Of a DNA stretch of 22,275 nucleotides, positions 1 through 6,642 are shown piece after piece (within the stretch, counting starts at the first letter, position 1; each line of letters starts with the position of its first letter). Source of the stretch: Bacteroidales bacterium (GTDB taxonomy: Bacteria; Bacteroidota; Bacteroidia; Bacteroidales; Paludibacteraceae); NCBI GenBank assembly GCA_900766775.1, contig CAAFXN010000099.1, positions 1-22,275 of the forward strand, in the 5' to 3' direction. The notes beneath the pieces were generated by a model. The model did not search any database. It worked only from the letters and a program-made list of their open reading frames with translations, and was not told the origin of the DNA. Both the position numbers and the translations under genes were made by a program.

Positions 1-13
1 AATTTCGTTTCAT
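1..13 (-). CDS. Start of a gene running off the left edge (partial)
   Basis: An ATG on the minus strand at 13-11 opens the frame M-K-R-N before the window ends. It is proposed as a gene start because a well-formed minus-strand promoter lies at 130-161 and points toward it, with no other minus-strand gene between. The leader would be about 110 nt. Only four codons are visible, so nothing can be said about the product; the basic MKR start would also suit a signal peptide. The call rests on context and is weak. Confidence 0.3.
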
Positions 14-129
14 AATGTTATAGAGTTTAGAAAATGTTAGCAAAAGGAGGTGTTCACTTGTATAGGAGAAATTGCCGATTATTAAGATAATACCGAATAT
101 TTGCGCACTATACACAGCAAAACACGGTG

Positions 130-161
130 CAAAATTACTACAAATCTTTCAACTGTGCAAA
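130..161 (-). promoter_or_regulatory. Bacteroidota-type promoter for the left-edge gene
   Basis: On the minus strand there is TTTG at 161-158 (-33 element), a 20-bp spacer, and TAATTTTG at 137-130 (-7 element, consensus TAnnTTTG). The spacing equals that of the other promoters in this window. It lies after the secDF terminator and reads leftward. Confidence 0.6.
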
Positions 162-222
162 TTCTCACCCCACTCTATCCTCATTTTCATAACAAAGGGA
201 CGCTCTTTCATAAACTTAGACA

Positions 223-260
223 CAAAAATCTCTCCCCCGCCGAAGCAAGGAAGAGATTTT
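223..260 (-). terminator. Terminator downstream of secDF
   Basis: Inverted repeat AAAATCTCT (225-233) with AGAGATTTT (252-260), extended by C-G pairs across a mismatch. Read on the minus strand it follows the secDF stop by about 27 bp and ends in TTTTTGTG. The T-rich outer stem and short T-run make it a moderate intrinsic terminator. Confidence 0.55.
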
Positions 261-286
261 GGAAACTATACAGAGCAGGTGGTTGT

Positions 287-3200
287 TTACTTCGCCAATG
301 CTTTCTTTGCTTTGCGGTTCTCCATCGCCTTTGTGATGTCGTAAGAGATGGGAGCTGCAATGCAGATAGAAGAGTAGGTACCAATCAGTACGCCGAGCAG
401 CAATGCGAAGACGAATCCGCGAATAGTCTCACCGCCTAAGCAGAAGATAGCCAACAATACCACCAATGTACTCATAGAGGTAGAGAAGGTACGGCTGAAG
501 GTAGCGTTAATCGCATTGTTAATGTTCAATGCACGGTCGCGCTTCGGATAGAGATTGTTGTTCTCACGGATACGGTCGAAGATAACCACGGTATCGTTAA
601 TAGAGTAACCGATAACGGTCAGGATTGCTGCGATGAAGGATTGGTCAATCTCCATGGAGAAAGGCATTACCTTCCACAAGATAGCGTACAGACCGAGGAT
701 AATCACTGTATCGTGGAACAAAGCCGTGATAGCACCTACGGAGTAAGCGAAGTTGCGGAAACGCAGCAAGATATACAAGAAGATACCGATGAGCGCGGCG
801 ATAATTGCCCAGATAGCGCTCGTGGTGATGTCGTCTGCAATAGCGGGACCTACCTTCTGCGACTGCATAATACCAATCTCGGGGTTAATCTCCGTGGAGA
901 CAAACTCTGCCTTGCTGATGTTCTCGCTCAGGTACGGCTTGCAACCCTCGTAGAGCAGTGCTTCAATCTGGTCGTCCACATTCTCACCATCTTCCTGAAT
1001 AAGGTAGTTGGTGGAAACGCGCACTTGGTTCGCCTCACCGATGGTAATCACATTAAGCGAGAAAGTCTCGTCGCCGGTAAGTTGTGCCTTGAAGACATTG
1101 TCCAATGACTCACGTACCTCCTGCGTATTCACAGGTTGCTCGAAGCGGACGATATAGTTACGACCACCGGAGAAGTCAATACCCAAGTTCAGTTTACCGA
1201 AGATATGAGGCTCCAAACCGAGGCAGCCAAACACTACCAATACCGCGGAGATGATATAGGTAACCTTGCGGGCCTTCACGATATCCGCCTTGGTGTTCTG
1301 CAAGAAGTTAGCGGTTATCTTGGTGGTGAAACTCAGTTCCTTAGCCGAGTCTTTCTTTGCGTAGTCCTCGAGCAACAGACGGGTGATGAACACTGCCGTT
1401 ACGAACGAAGAGATGATACCAATCATATAGGTAACAGCGAAGCCCTTGATAGGACCTGTACCGAAGATAGCCAAGATAGCACCCGTCAGGAAGGAGGTAA
1501 CATTCGCATCGACGATGGCGGAGATAGCACCCTTGTAACCATCTTCAATGGCTCTGCGCATGCCCTTACCGCTCCTCATCTCCTCACGGATACGCTCGTA
1601 GATAAGCACATTCGCATCCACCGCCATACCCATAGTCAGCACAATACCGGCGATACCCGGCAGGGTGAGCACTGCTGAGAAGGAAGCCAAGATACCTACC
1701 AACAGGAAGATATTGCAGCACAATGCTGCGTCTGCAATCAGACCGGGAATCAATCCGTAGTAGAAAATCATGTAGATAAGGATAAGCAGGAATCCAATAG
1801 CGAACGACCAAAGACCGTCTCGTATTGCGGCTTTACCCAGCGTAGGACCTACTACATCCTCTTGAATAATACGCGCGGGCGCGGGCATCTTACCGGACTT
1901 GAGGGTGTTGGCAAGGTCTTTTGCCTCCTCAACGGTGAAGTTACCGGTGATTTGGCTGTTGCCGCCGGCAATCTCGTTCTGCACAGTGGGGAAACTATAT
2001 ACAAACCCGTCGAGCACGATAGCCACCGACTTACCGATATTCTCCTTAGTGATACGTTGCCACTGCTTAGCGCCCTCAGCGTTCATCGACATGCTTACGT
2101 TAGCGTATGCCGAGGTCTGTCCGAAGTCAGCGCGCGCGTCGGTAATCACGTCGCCTTCCAGCGAAGCACGACCATCGCGCTGAGCCTTGAGTGCCACGAG
2201 TTGGTAGATAGCGTCTGCGTCGTCAATCGCCTTCACTGTCCAATAGAAACGCACATCACGGGGGAGCACCTGCTTCGCGATGGGTGAGTTGAGCATAGCG
2301 GTAACCTTGGCGGTATCGGTGTAGTGTACCATACCTACCACCGGTCCGCGGTATGCCTGACCCTGCTGATTGACAGACGGGTTGAGCACAGCAAACAAGG
2401 GATTTTGCTTCTTGTATGCCTCGTATTGTGCTTCTTGGTCAGCCTCAGCAGCAGTCGAGTCGCCGAGGTTCTCTACCAATGCCTCAATGTCGCTGTCGGT
2501 TGCGGGAGCAGCCTCTGCCTTCACTTCCTCAGCGGGAGCGGCTTCGGCAGTTGCCTCCTCGGTAGCGGCAGCCACCTTGGCATACTCAGCGTTGATTTGC
2601 GCGAGGTAGGGCAGAACCTCCGATGCCTCGTAGGTCTCCCAGAACTCCAAATTAGCCGACCCTTGCAGCAACTTGCGCACGCGCGCAGGCTCCTTAATAC
2701 CCGGCAACTCAATCAAGATACGACCCGGCTGAGACAGACGCTGGATATTCGGTTGTACCACGCCAAAGCGGTCGATACGAGTACGCAACACATTGAAACT
2801 GTTTGCGATAGCGCCGTCCACCTCTTCGCGAATCACTTTCTCCACCTCCGCATTGGTCGAGTTGAGCGTAACCTTGTCGCGCAACTCAAACGTAGAGAAC
2901 ACCGATGCCAACTGCGCGTTGGGGTCCACCTCATTGTAAGATTCGATAAAGAGTGTTACGAAGTCCGTGCCGCTGCTTTTCTGTTTCTGCTGTGCCATCT
3001 CCATAGCCTTCGTGAAGGTCTCGGAGGTGTTGTAGCCGGACAACGCACGGAGAATATCGGGTACGCTTACCTCCATGGTAACGTTCATACCGCCTTTCAA
3101 GTCCAGACCAAGGTTAATCTCTTTCTCACGGCACTCCTTCAAGGTGTAGCCAAACCATACTTTCTTTGTGGCGATAGAGTCCAGATACACATACTCCTTC

Positions 3201-3331
3201 AGCGCATCCCCTGCCGCATACTCCTTGGCTTTTTTGTCATAGTGAGACGTAACCACCGAGAACGAGAGGTAGAATGCGGCTACCAGCGCAAGGCACACCG
3301 CCAAAATACGAACAAGTCCTTTGTTTTGCAT
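287..3331 (-). CDS. secDF: Protein translocase SecDF (fused SecD-SecF)
   Basis: About 1014 aa. It uses the proton motive force to help SecYEG pull proteins across the inner membrane. The start is placed at the ATG at 3331 (MQNKGLVRIL), directly before a membrane segment and downstream of a promoter; 15 upstream in-frame codons are probably untranslated. Order: TM1, periplasmic P1 domain (region around LGLDLKGGMNVTMEV, residues 73-88), SecD TM bundle with the conserved GMAVDANVLIYERIREE motif, then the SecF half with GIDFSGGRNY and a second TM bundle containing GYSINDTVVIFDRIREN. SecD-SecF fusion is usual in Bacteroidota. An Ala/Glu-rich low-complexity insert (about residues 250-305) sits in the first periplasmic domain. 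The gene appears monocistronic, with its own promoter and terminator. Confidence 0.97.
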   Translation of the reverse strand: MQNKGLVRILAVCLALVAAFYLSFSVVTSHYDKKAKEYAAGDALKEYVYLDSIATKKVWFGYTLKECREKEINLGLDLKGGMNVTMEVSVPDILRALSGYNTSETFTKAMEMAQQKQKSSGTDFVTLFIESYNEVDPNAQLASVFSTFELRDKVTLNSTNAEVEKVIREEVDGAIANSFNVLRTRIDRFGVVQPNIQRLSQPGRILIELPGIKEPARVRKLLQGSANLEFWETYEASEVLPYLAQINAEYAKVAAATEEATAEAAPAEEVKAEAAPATDSDIEALVENLGDSTAAEADQEAQYEAYKKQNPLFAVLNPSVNQQGQAYRGPVVGMVHYTDTAKVTAMLNSPIAKQVLPRDVRFYWTVKAIDDADAIYQLVALKAQRDGRASLEGDVITDARADFGQTSAYANVSMSMNAEGAKQWQRITKENIGKSVAIVLDGFVYSFPTVQNEIAGGNSQITGNFTVEEAKDLANTLKSGKMPAPARIIQEDVVGPTLGKAAIRDGLWSFAIGFLLILIYMIFYYGLIPGLIADAALCCNIFLLVGILASFSAVLTLPGIAGIVLTMGMAVDANVLIYERIREEMRSGKGMRRAIEDGYKGAISAIVDANVTSFLTGAILAIFGTGPIKGFAVTYMIGIISSFVTAVFITRLLLEDYAKKDSAKELSFTTKITANFLQNTKADIVKARKVTYIISAVLVVFGCLGLEPHIFGKLNLGIDFSGGRNYIVRFEQPVNTQEVRESLDNVFKAQLTGDETFSLNVITIGEANQVRVSTNYLIQEDGENVDDQIEALLYEGCKPYLSENISKAEFVSTEINPEIGIMQSQKVGPAIADDITTSAIWAIIAALIGIFLYILLRFRNFAYSVGAITALFHDTVIILGLYAILWKVMPFSMEIDQSFIAAILTVIGYSINDTVVIFDRIRENNNLYPKRDRALNINNAINATFSRTFSTSMSTLVVLLAIFCLGGETIRGFVFALLLGVLIGTYSSICIAAPISYDITKAMENRKAKKALAK

Positions 3332-3373
3332 AATTTTATTGTAGTTTAATTTATTATCTACCAAAAAAGCGCA

Positions 3374-3405
3374 CAAAGTTACGACTTTTTTTTCATATAC
3401 GCAAA
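3374..3405 (-). promoter_or_regulatory. secDF promoter
   Basis: Minus strand: TTTG at 3405-3402, a 20-bp spacer, TAACTTTG at 3381-3374. It lies 43 bp upstream of the chosen ATG and so supports the shorter secDF start. The bases from here to 3492 are A/T-rich with no other recognisable feature. Confidence 0.75.
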
Positions 3406-3492
3406 ATTATTCCTTTTTTTTTACTCGAAAAGCCGAAAAAAAGCCAAAAACGACGCTATTTTACAGAAAAAACACAAAAAGTTCCTGTTTTT

Positions 3493-3524
3493 TTTGGTCA
3501 TATCAAAAAAAAGTCGTACCTTTG
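3493..3524 (+). promoter_or_regulatory. Promoter of the tRNA-Met transcript
   Basis: TTTG at 3493-3496, a 20-bp spacer, TACCTTTG at 3517-3524: a full match to the Bacteroidota sigma-ABfr consensus. Transcription should begin near 3530, about 135 nt before the mature tRNA. Confidence 0.75.
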
Positions 3525-3529
3525 CACCC

Positions 3530-3663
3530 GCTTTTGAGAAAAAGCATTTTTCCCTAAAATCGGGAATTGGAGCGATAAGCGGAGATTCGCGATTTTAAGA
3601 GGAGGAATTTACGGAGCGCCAAACCGACTTTGTCGGTTTCATCCGCGGAGTAAATTCCGACGA
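3530..3663 (+). other. Long structured 5' leader of the tRNA-Met transcript
   Basis: No gene occupies this stretch. It can form three hairpins: GCTTTT/AAAAGC (3530-3535 with 3540-3545); AAAATCG/CGATTTT (3556-3562 with 3590-3596); and a long one with outer stem GGAATTTAC/GTAAATTCC (3604-3612 with 3650-3658) and inner stem AAACCGAC/GTCGGTTT (3621-3628 with 3632-3639, TTT loop). The last ends 5 nt before the tRNA. It is either a precursor leader trimmed by RNase P or a separate small RNA; the sequence does not decide. Confidence 0.45.
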
Positions 3664-3737
3664 GGCGGGATAGCTCAGCTGGTTAGAGCGCATGATTCAT
3701 AATCATGAGGTCCCCAGTTCAATCCTGGGTCCCGCTA
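3664..3737 (+). tRNA. tRNA-Met (anticodon CAT)
   Basis: A complete 74-nt cloverleaf. Acceptor GGCGGGA pairs with TCCCGCT (one G-U); D stem GCTC/GAGC; anticodon stem CATGA/TCATG around loop TTCATAA (anticodon CAT); five-base variable loop; T stem CCCAG/CTGGG around TTCAATC; discriminator A. CCA is not encoded. The first acceptor pair is G-U and the anticodon stem is not the GGG/CCC of initiators, so elongator Met is most likely. tRNA-Ile with a lysidine-modified CAT anticodon cannot be fully excluded. Confidence 0.93.
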
Positions 3738-3742
3738 CTGAG

Positions 3743-3772
3743 AACGAGCAACTTCCAAGGTTGCTCGTTTTT
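3743..3772 (+). terminator. Terminator of the tRNA-Met transcript
   Basis: Perfect 10-bp stem AACGAGCAAC/GTTGCTCGTT (3743-3752 with 3760-3769), 7-nt loop, then TTT. It starts 6 nt after the tRNA. Confidence 0.85.
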
Positions 3773-3782
3773 CGTTAATTTA

Positions 3783-3882
3783 GTACGATTATTAAGATTC
3801 CCACGCCCTGCACGGTAAGCAGCCATTTTCGCGGGTCTATCGGGACCTGTTCCTCACTCAAAAAGGTACGATTATTAAGATT
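3783..3882. repeat. Intergenic spacer with a 17-nt direct repeat and an inverted dispersed repeat
   Basis: GTACGATTATTAAGATT occurs at 3783-3799 and again at 3866-3882. Between them, TTTTCGCGGGTCTATCG (3826-3842) is the reverse complement of 6623-6639. The core CGATTATTAAGAT is also at 76-88. No reading frame or RNA gene was recognised here. Confidence 0.6.
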
Positions 3883-3889
3883 TCAACCC

Positions 3890-3922
3890 AAAAGGCTATC
3901 CGTCAACTGACGGATAGCCTTT
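3890..3922 (-). terminator. Terminator of tmRNA
   Basis: A 15-bp perfect stem (3891-3905 with 3908-3922, core GGCTATCCGTC). On the minus strand it follows the tmRNA 3' end by about 10 nt and ends TTTTGGG. On the plus strand it is followed by CTTCTTTC, so it could weakly act both ways. Confidence 0.85.
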
Positions 3923-3932
3923 CTTCTTTCGG

Positions 3933-4326
3933 TGGAGCTAGCGGGATTCGAACCCGCGTCCAAACAAGGAACACGTATGCTTTCTACACGCTTATCTCAG
4001 CCTTCATTTTCGACCCGTGGCAAGACCTGAGCCACCAACCGCGGGCTTATCTGCTTCGTCTTCGCTCGCCCTGCGCAGCAAGGGCAAACTATTCTGTATA
4101 TTTCCGCACCGCTTTACCCATTCAGCCTACAGACTCGGCTTGGAGCGATGTCTCGTCTCAGCACCTTGTGCCGAGAATAAGCAAACCTACTATACTTCGG
4201 TTTAAGCAGCGAGAGCTACAGTGTTGTTGCCAGTTATAGTTTGATAGACAGTATTTACGAGCGTCTCCATCAGTGCTCGGCGTGCTTACACACCCATTCT
4301 ACCTGCTGTCAAAACCAGATAGCCCC
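3933..4326 (-). ncRNA. ssrA: Transfer-messenger RNA (tmRNA)
   Basis: About 394 nt. It rescues ribosomes stalled on broken mRNAs and tags the nascent peptide for proteolysis. The 5' end GGGGCTA (4326-4320) pairs with the 3' end TAGCTCC (3940-3934), followed by discriminator A; CCA is not encoded. The 3' tRNA-like part has the T arm GCGGG-TTCGAAT-CCCGC, and the 5' part starts GGGGCTATCTGGTTTTGACA. The tag frame lies at 4231-4202: GGC AAC AAC ACT GTA GCT CTC GCT GCT TAA, giving GNNTVALAA. It is a one-piece tmRNA with its own promoter and terminator, divergent from the structured RNA that follows. Confidence 0.95.
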
Positions 4327-4342
4327 AGTGTGAAATCGGTTA

Positions 4343-4374
4343 CAAAATTACAACATTTTTCCCATACTACCAAA
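4343..4374 (-). promoter_or_regulatory. tmRNA promoter
   Basis: Minus strand: TTTG at 4374-4371, a 20-bp spacer, TAATTTTG at 4350-4343, about 17 nt before the mature tmRNA 5' end. Confidence 0.75.
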
Positions 4375-4390
4375 TTTTTACTCAAAAAAC

Positions 4391-4421
4391 TTGCGTATTT
4401 GCCGAAAATGTAGTACCTTTG
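4391..4421 (+). promoter_or_regulatory. Promoter of the 4427-4720 RNA and possibly the downstream gene
   Basis: TACCTTTG at 4414-4421 with TTG at 4391-4393, 20 bp upstream. A second TTTG at 4398-4401 is too close. It is divergent from the tmRNA promoter, the two -33 elements lying about 17 bp apart. Confidence 0.65.
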
Positions 4422-4426
4422 CGCGT

Positions 4427-4720
4427 CATTCTTCGCAAGAAGAGGGCACTTTGTTAGTACAAAAAGCGTCTGTGTACGCTTGTTTCTTGTGTGTGAAACC
4501 TGAGAAATTTCGACCGAAGAGAAGCAAGCAGAACATTAGATGCTCGCGGAGTGTATTGTTCGCTCCCAGGCATGCTTAGGGCATATTGTGCCCTTTTGCA
4601 TGCTTTGGAGGGTGCCTATACATGGTGCGGGTTTCTGTTCGTGCTTATTGATTCGAAAGGTTTTCTCAGGACCTCACATGCGCAGTAAGCATATACAGTC
4701 TCCCGCGCTTTTTGTGTTCG
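4427..4720 (+). ncRNA. Candidate structured RNA of about 290 nt (or long structured leader)
   Basis: No convincing protein is encoded here, but the stretch has the form of a structured RNA. Closing helix: ACAAAAAGC (4459-4467) with GCTTTTTGT (4707-4715). Arm A: GTGTAT (4551-4556)/ATACAT (4618-4623), CTCC/GGAG, GCATGC/GCATGC, AGGGCA/TGCCCT around loop 4584-4588. Arm B: GCGGG (4627-4631)/CCCGC (4702-4706), CTGT/ACAG, TGCTTATTG (4642-4650)/CAGTAAGCA (4683-4691), separated by 3x3 internal loops. A run TTTTTGTG follows arm B. It has a promoter 6 nt upstream. I saw no tmRNA, RNase P (no GAAAGTCC core) or SRP (no GGAA/AGCAG tip) signature; 6S RNA was not excluded. It may be an independent RNA or the leader of the next gene, whose ATG is 22 nt away. 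Confidence 0.5.
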
Positions 4721-4741
4721 ACGCTAATCAACACAAAATCA

Positions 4742-6592
4742 ATGTATATGCACAACCATTTCTTATCTCGCCTCCGCGCATGGTTTGCGCAAGGCAACCG
4801 CACCGCTTGGGCAGTCTTTATTCTCTTCGCCCTCATCCTCTTCCTCAAAACGATGATTTTCCATTGGACTTGCTTTCATAGCGTCCTCATCTCCTCGCTA
4901 TGGAAAAACCCTACCGAGTTCTTTCGCTTTTGGGGAGGGAAGATTACGCCTGTTCTCTTCTTAGGCTCATTCGTCTACCTTACCAAGCGCTACGGATGGA
5001 CTATTATTGCGCATGTACTGACCGATATTTGGCTGATTGCCAATTTGTTCTACTACAAAGCCAATACGCTTTTTCTCTCCGTGGAGACCATGAAGATGGC
5101 GGACAACATGAGTGGTTTTTGGGACTCTCTGCTCACCTACATGGGCTGGGATATCTTCATCATGCCTATTCTTAGTTTGGTTTACGTAGGAGTCCTCTGG
5201 CTTCTGCATCTATACCATTCTTCGAAAAGAAAATACCCTCACTTTGCCATCTCCCTTGCCCTTTCCCTTGCCCTCATGGTATTTTGCAACTATGCTTTTG
5301 GCCTTTCAATGAAGTTATGGACTGCTCAAAATAGTACAACCGAAGAAATTAATGAAAAATGGTTGTTCGGTGAGAGATTTAATTGCTATTTCCCCTTTGG
5401 AAATGTATACTATTGGGCACGCAAACAATCAAGTTTAGATTATAATGCCTTTGCTATGCAATATGTCAAAGATTATTCTGTAATTGGCTACTTTCCTGCA
5501 TGCTTCATATATAGCATGTTATCGCCCGCGGGTGAGATTATACAACTAACTGATTTACAACAAGAAGAGATTGATAGGTTTATCCATAAAACAGAGGTAG
5601 ATAGTTCTGTTATTCCTAAATCAAATCTTATCTTTATCCTCTTTGAAAGTTTAGAGTCTTGGCCCATAGATAGTGTTTGTGGTTACGCTTATATGCCATG
5701 TTTGCAGCAACTTACGCAGCAAGAGTATGTGCTATATGCCGATAAACTATGTTCGCAAACAAGGCATGGAAACTCAGCAGATGGGCAGATGATAGGCATA
5801 ACGGGGTTATTGCCTATCTCCAATGGTGCCACTTGCCGACTCTATGGAAAAAATAGTTTCCCAAACTATGCCCATTTCTATACGCATTCTGCCATTGCTA
5901 ATCCAGCGCCGGGGATGTGGCAGCAGTCCGTAGTAACATTCAGTTACCAATTCGAAGAACTCATTGAGCCTACGAAAGGCGAGCATTGGGGAGATAGCGG
6001 ATTAGTGGAAAAAGTTTTAGAATATGTACAAAATCAAGATAGTAGTTTTTGCACATTGGGTATCACAGTGGATTCCCATGTGCCTTTTGCCCATGGTTCG
6101 ACTCAGCCGAAGCATGTGGTGGAGGGAATGCCTAATATCATGTCCGCCTATTTGAATTGTCTTGCGTACACCGATTCCTGCATTGGCGCGTTGCTGGACG
6201 CTATTCAAAACAGTCCTTTGGCAGGAAACACCACTATCGTCATCTCCGGTGACCACACGATATTCCGCAGCAAAGACGCAGAGATGGACAGGTTTGCAAA
6301 AGAGAACGGCATACCCATGCAGACGGGGCATACCTTCACCCCGCTTATTATCTATTCGTCTGAGATTGAGGGAAATATACAGGTTACAGACACTTGCTAC
6401 CAGATGGATATCTTTCCAACCATTCTGCATCTGATAGGGGCAGAGGACTACTATTGGCATGGGTTCGGCGTCAACCTGCTTGACTCTGCGGCGCGCAACA
6501 ACCGCCCTTGTACTGAGCAAGAAGCCTACCGCCTCTCCGACCTCATCATCCGAAGCGACTACTTCCGCAACATGGACACTCAAACCCCATAA
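4742..6592 (+). CDS. LTA synthase-like membrane sulfatase-fold protein
   Basis: 616 aa from the ATG at 4742; an ATG at 4748 (MHNHFL) is equally possible, and an ATG at 4712 lies inside the structured RNA and is less likely. Layout: about five TM helices (residues 20-190), a linker, then an extracytoplasmic alkaline-phosphatase/sulfatase-fold domain (295-585). Likely metal and catalytic residues: E302 in FESLESW, S345 in HGNSADG where S. aureus LtaS has its threonine nucleophile, H446 in VDSHVPF, and D504-H505 in SGDHT. By family it would transfer a phosphoglycerol- or phosphoethanolamine-like group to an envelope glycan or lipid; the true substrate cannot be read from sequence. Base composition drops from about 5320 to 6060. 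The gene stands alone on the plus strand, convergent with the MATE gene. Confidence 0.85.
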   Translation: MYMHNHFLSRLRAWFAQGNRTAWAVFILFALILFLKTMIFHWTCFHSVLISSLWKNPTEFFRFWGGKITPVLFLGSFVYLTKRYGWTIIAHVLTDIWLIANLFYYKANTLFLSVETMKMADNMSGFWDSLLTYMGWDIFIMPILSLVYVGVLWLLHLYHSSKRKYPHFAISLALSLALMVFCNYAFGLSMKLWTAQNSTTEEINEKWLFGERFNCYFPFGNVYYWARKQSSLDYNAFAMQYVKDYSVIGYFPACFIYSMLSPAGEIIQLTDLQQEEIDRFIHKTEVDSSVIPKSNLIFILFESLESWPIDSVCGYAYMPCLQQLTQQEYVLYADKLCSQTRHGNSADGQMIGITGLLPISNGATCRLYGKNSFPNYAHFYTHSAIANPAPGMWQQSVVTFSYQFEELIEPTKGEHWGDSGLVEKVLEYVQNQDSSFCTLGITVDSHVPFAHGSTQPKHVVEGMPNIMSAYLNCLAYTDSCIGALLDAIQNSPLAGNTTIVISGDHTIFRSKDAEMDRFAKENGIPMQTGHTFTPLIIYSSEIEGNIQVTDTCYQMDIFPTILHLIGAEDYYWHGFGVNLLDSAARNNRPCTEQEAYRLSDLIIRSDYFRNMDTQTP

Positions 6593-6603
6593 AAAAGACT
6601 TTG

Positions 6604-6640
6604 GCGACCTGCGGACGACCCGCGATAGACCCGCGAAAAA
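6604..6640. repeat. Dispersed G/C-rich intergenic repeat between convergent genes
   Basis: The 50-bp gap between the sulfatase-fold gene and the MATE gene carries CGATAGACCCGCGAAAA (6623-6639), the exact reverse complement of 3826-3842, and an internal near-duplication of GACCCGCG. A small hairpin GCGG/CCGC (6611-6623) lies beside it. It may contribute to termination for both convergent genes. Confidence 0.5.
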
Positions 6641-6642
6641 TT

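Noticed and set aside
2324..3349. 341-codon plus-strand frame opposite secDF
   Set aside because: Antisense to conserved SecD domains, with no recognisable domain of its own.
3783..3882. Insertion sequence ends flanking a short insert
   Set aside because: The two 17-nt repeats are direct, the insert is only about 66 bp, and no transposase or terminal inverted repeats are present.
4427..4720. RNase P RNA or SRP RNA
   Set aside because: The RNase P core (GAAAGTCC and its partner) and the SRP tip (GGAA loop with AGCAG opposite) are both missing, so neither name is used. 6S RNA could not be ruled in or out by eye.
4540..4881. Plus-strand frame of 113 codons
   Set aside because: It crosses the structured RNA and the start of the LTA-synthase-like gene in another frame and has no protein-like features.
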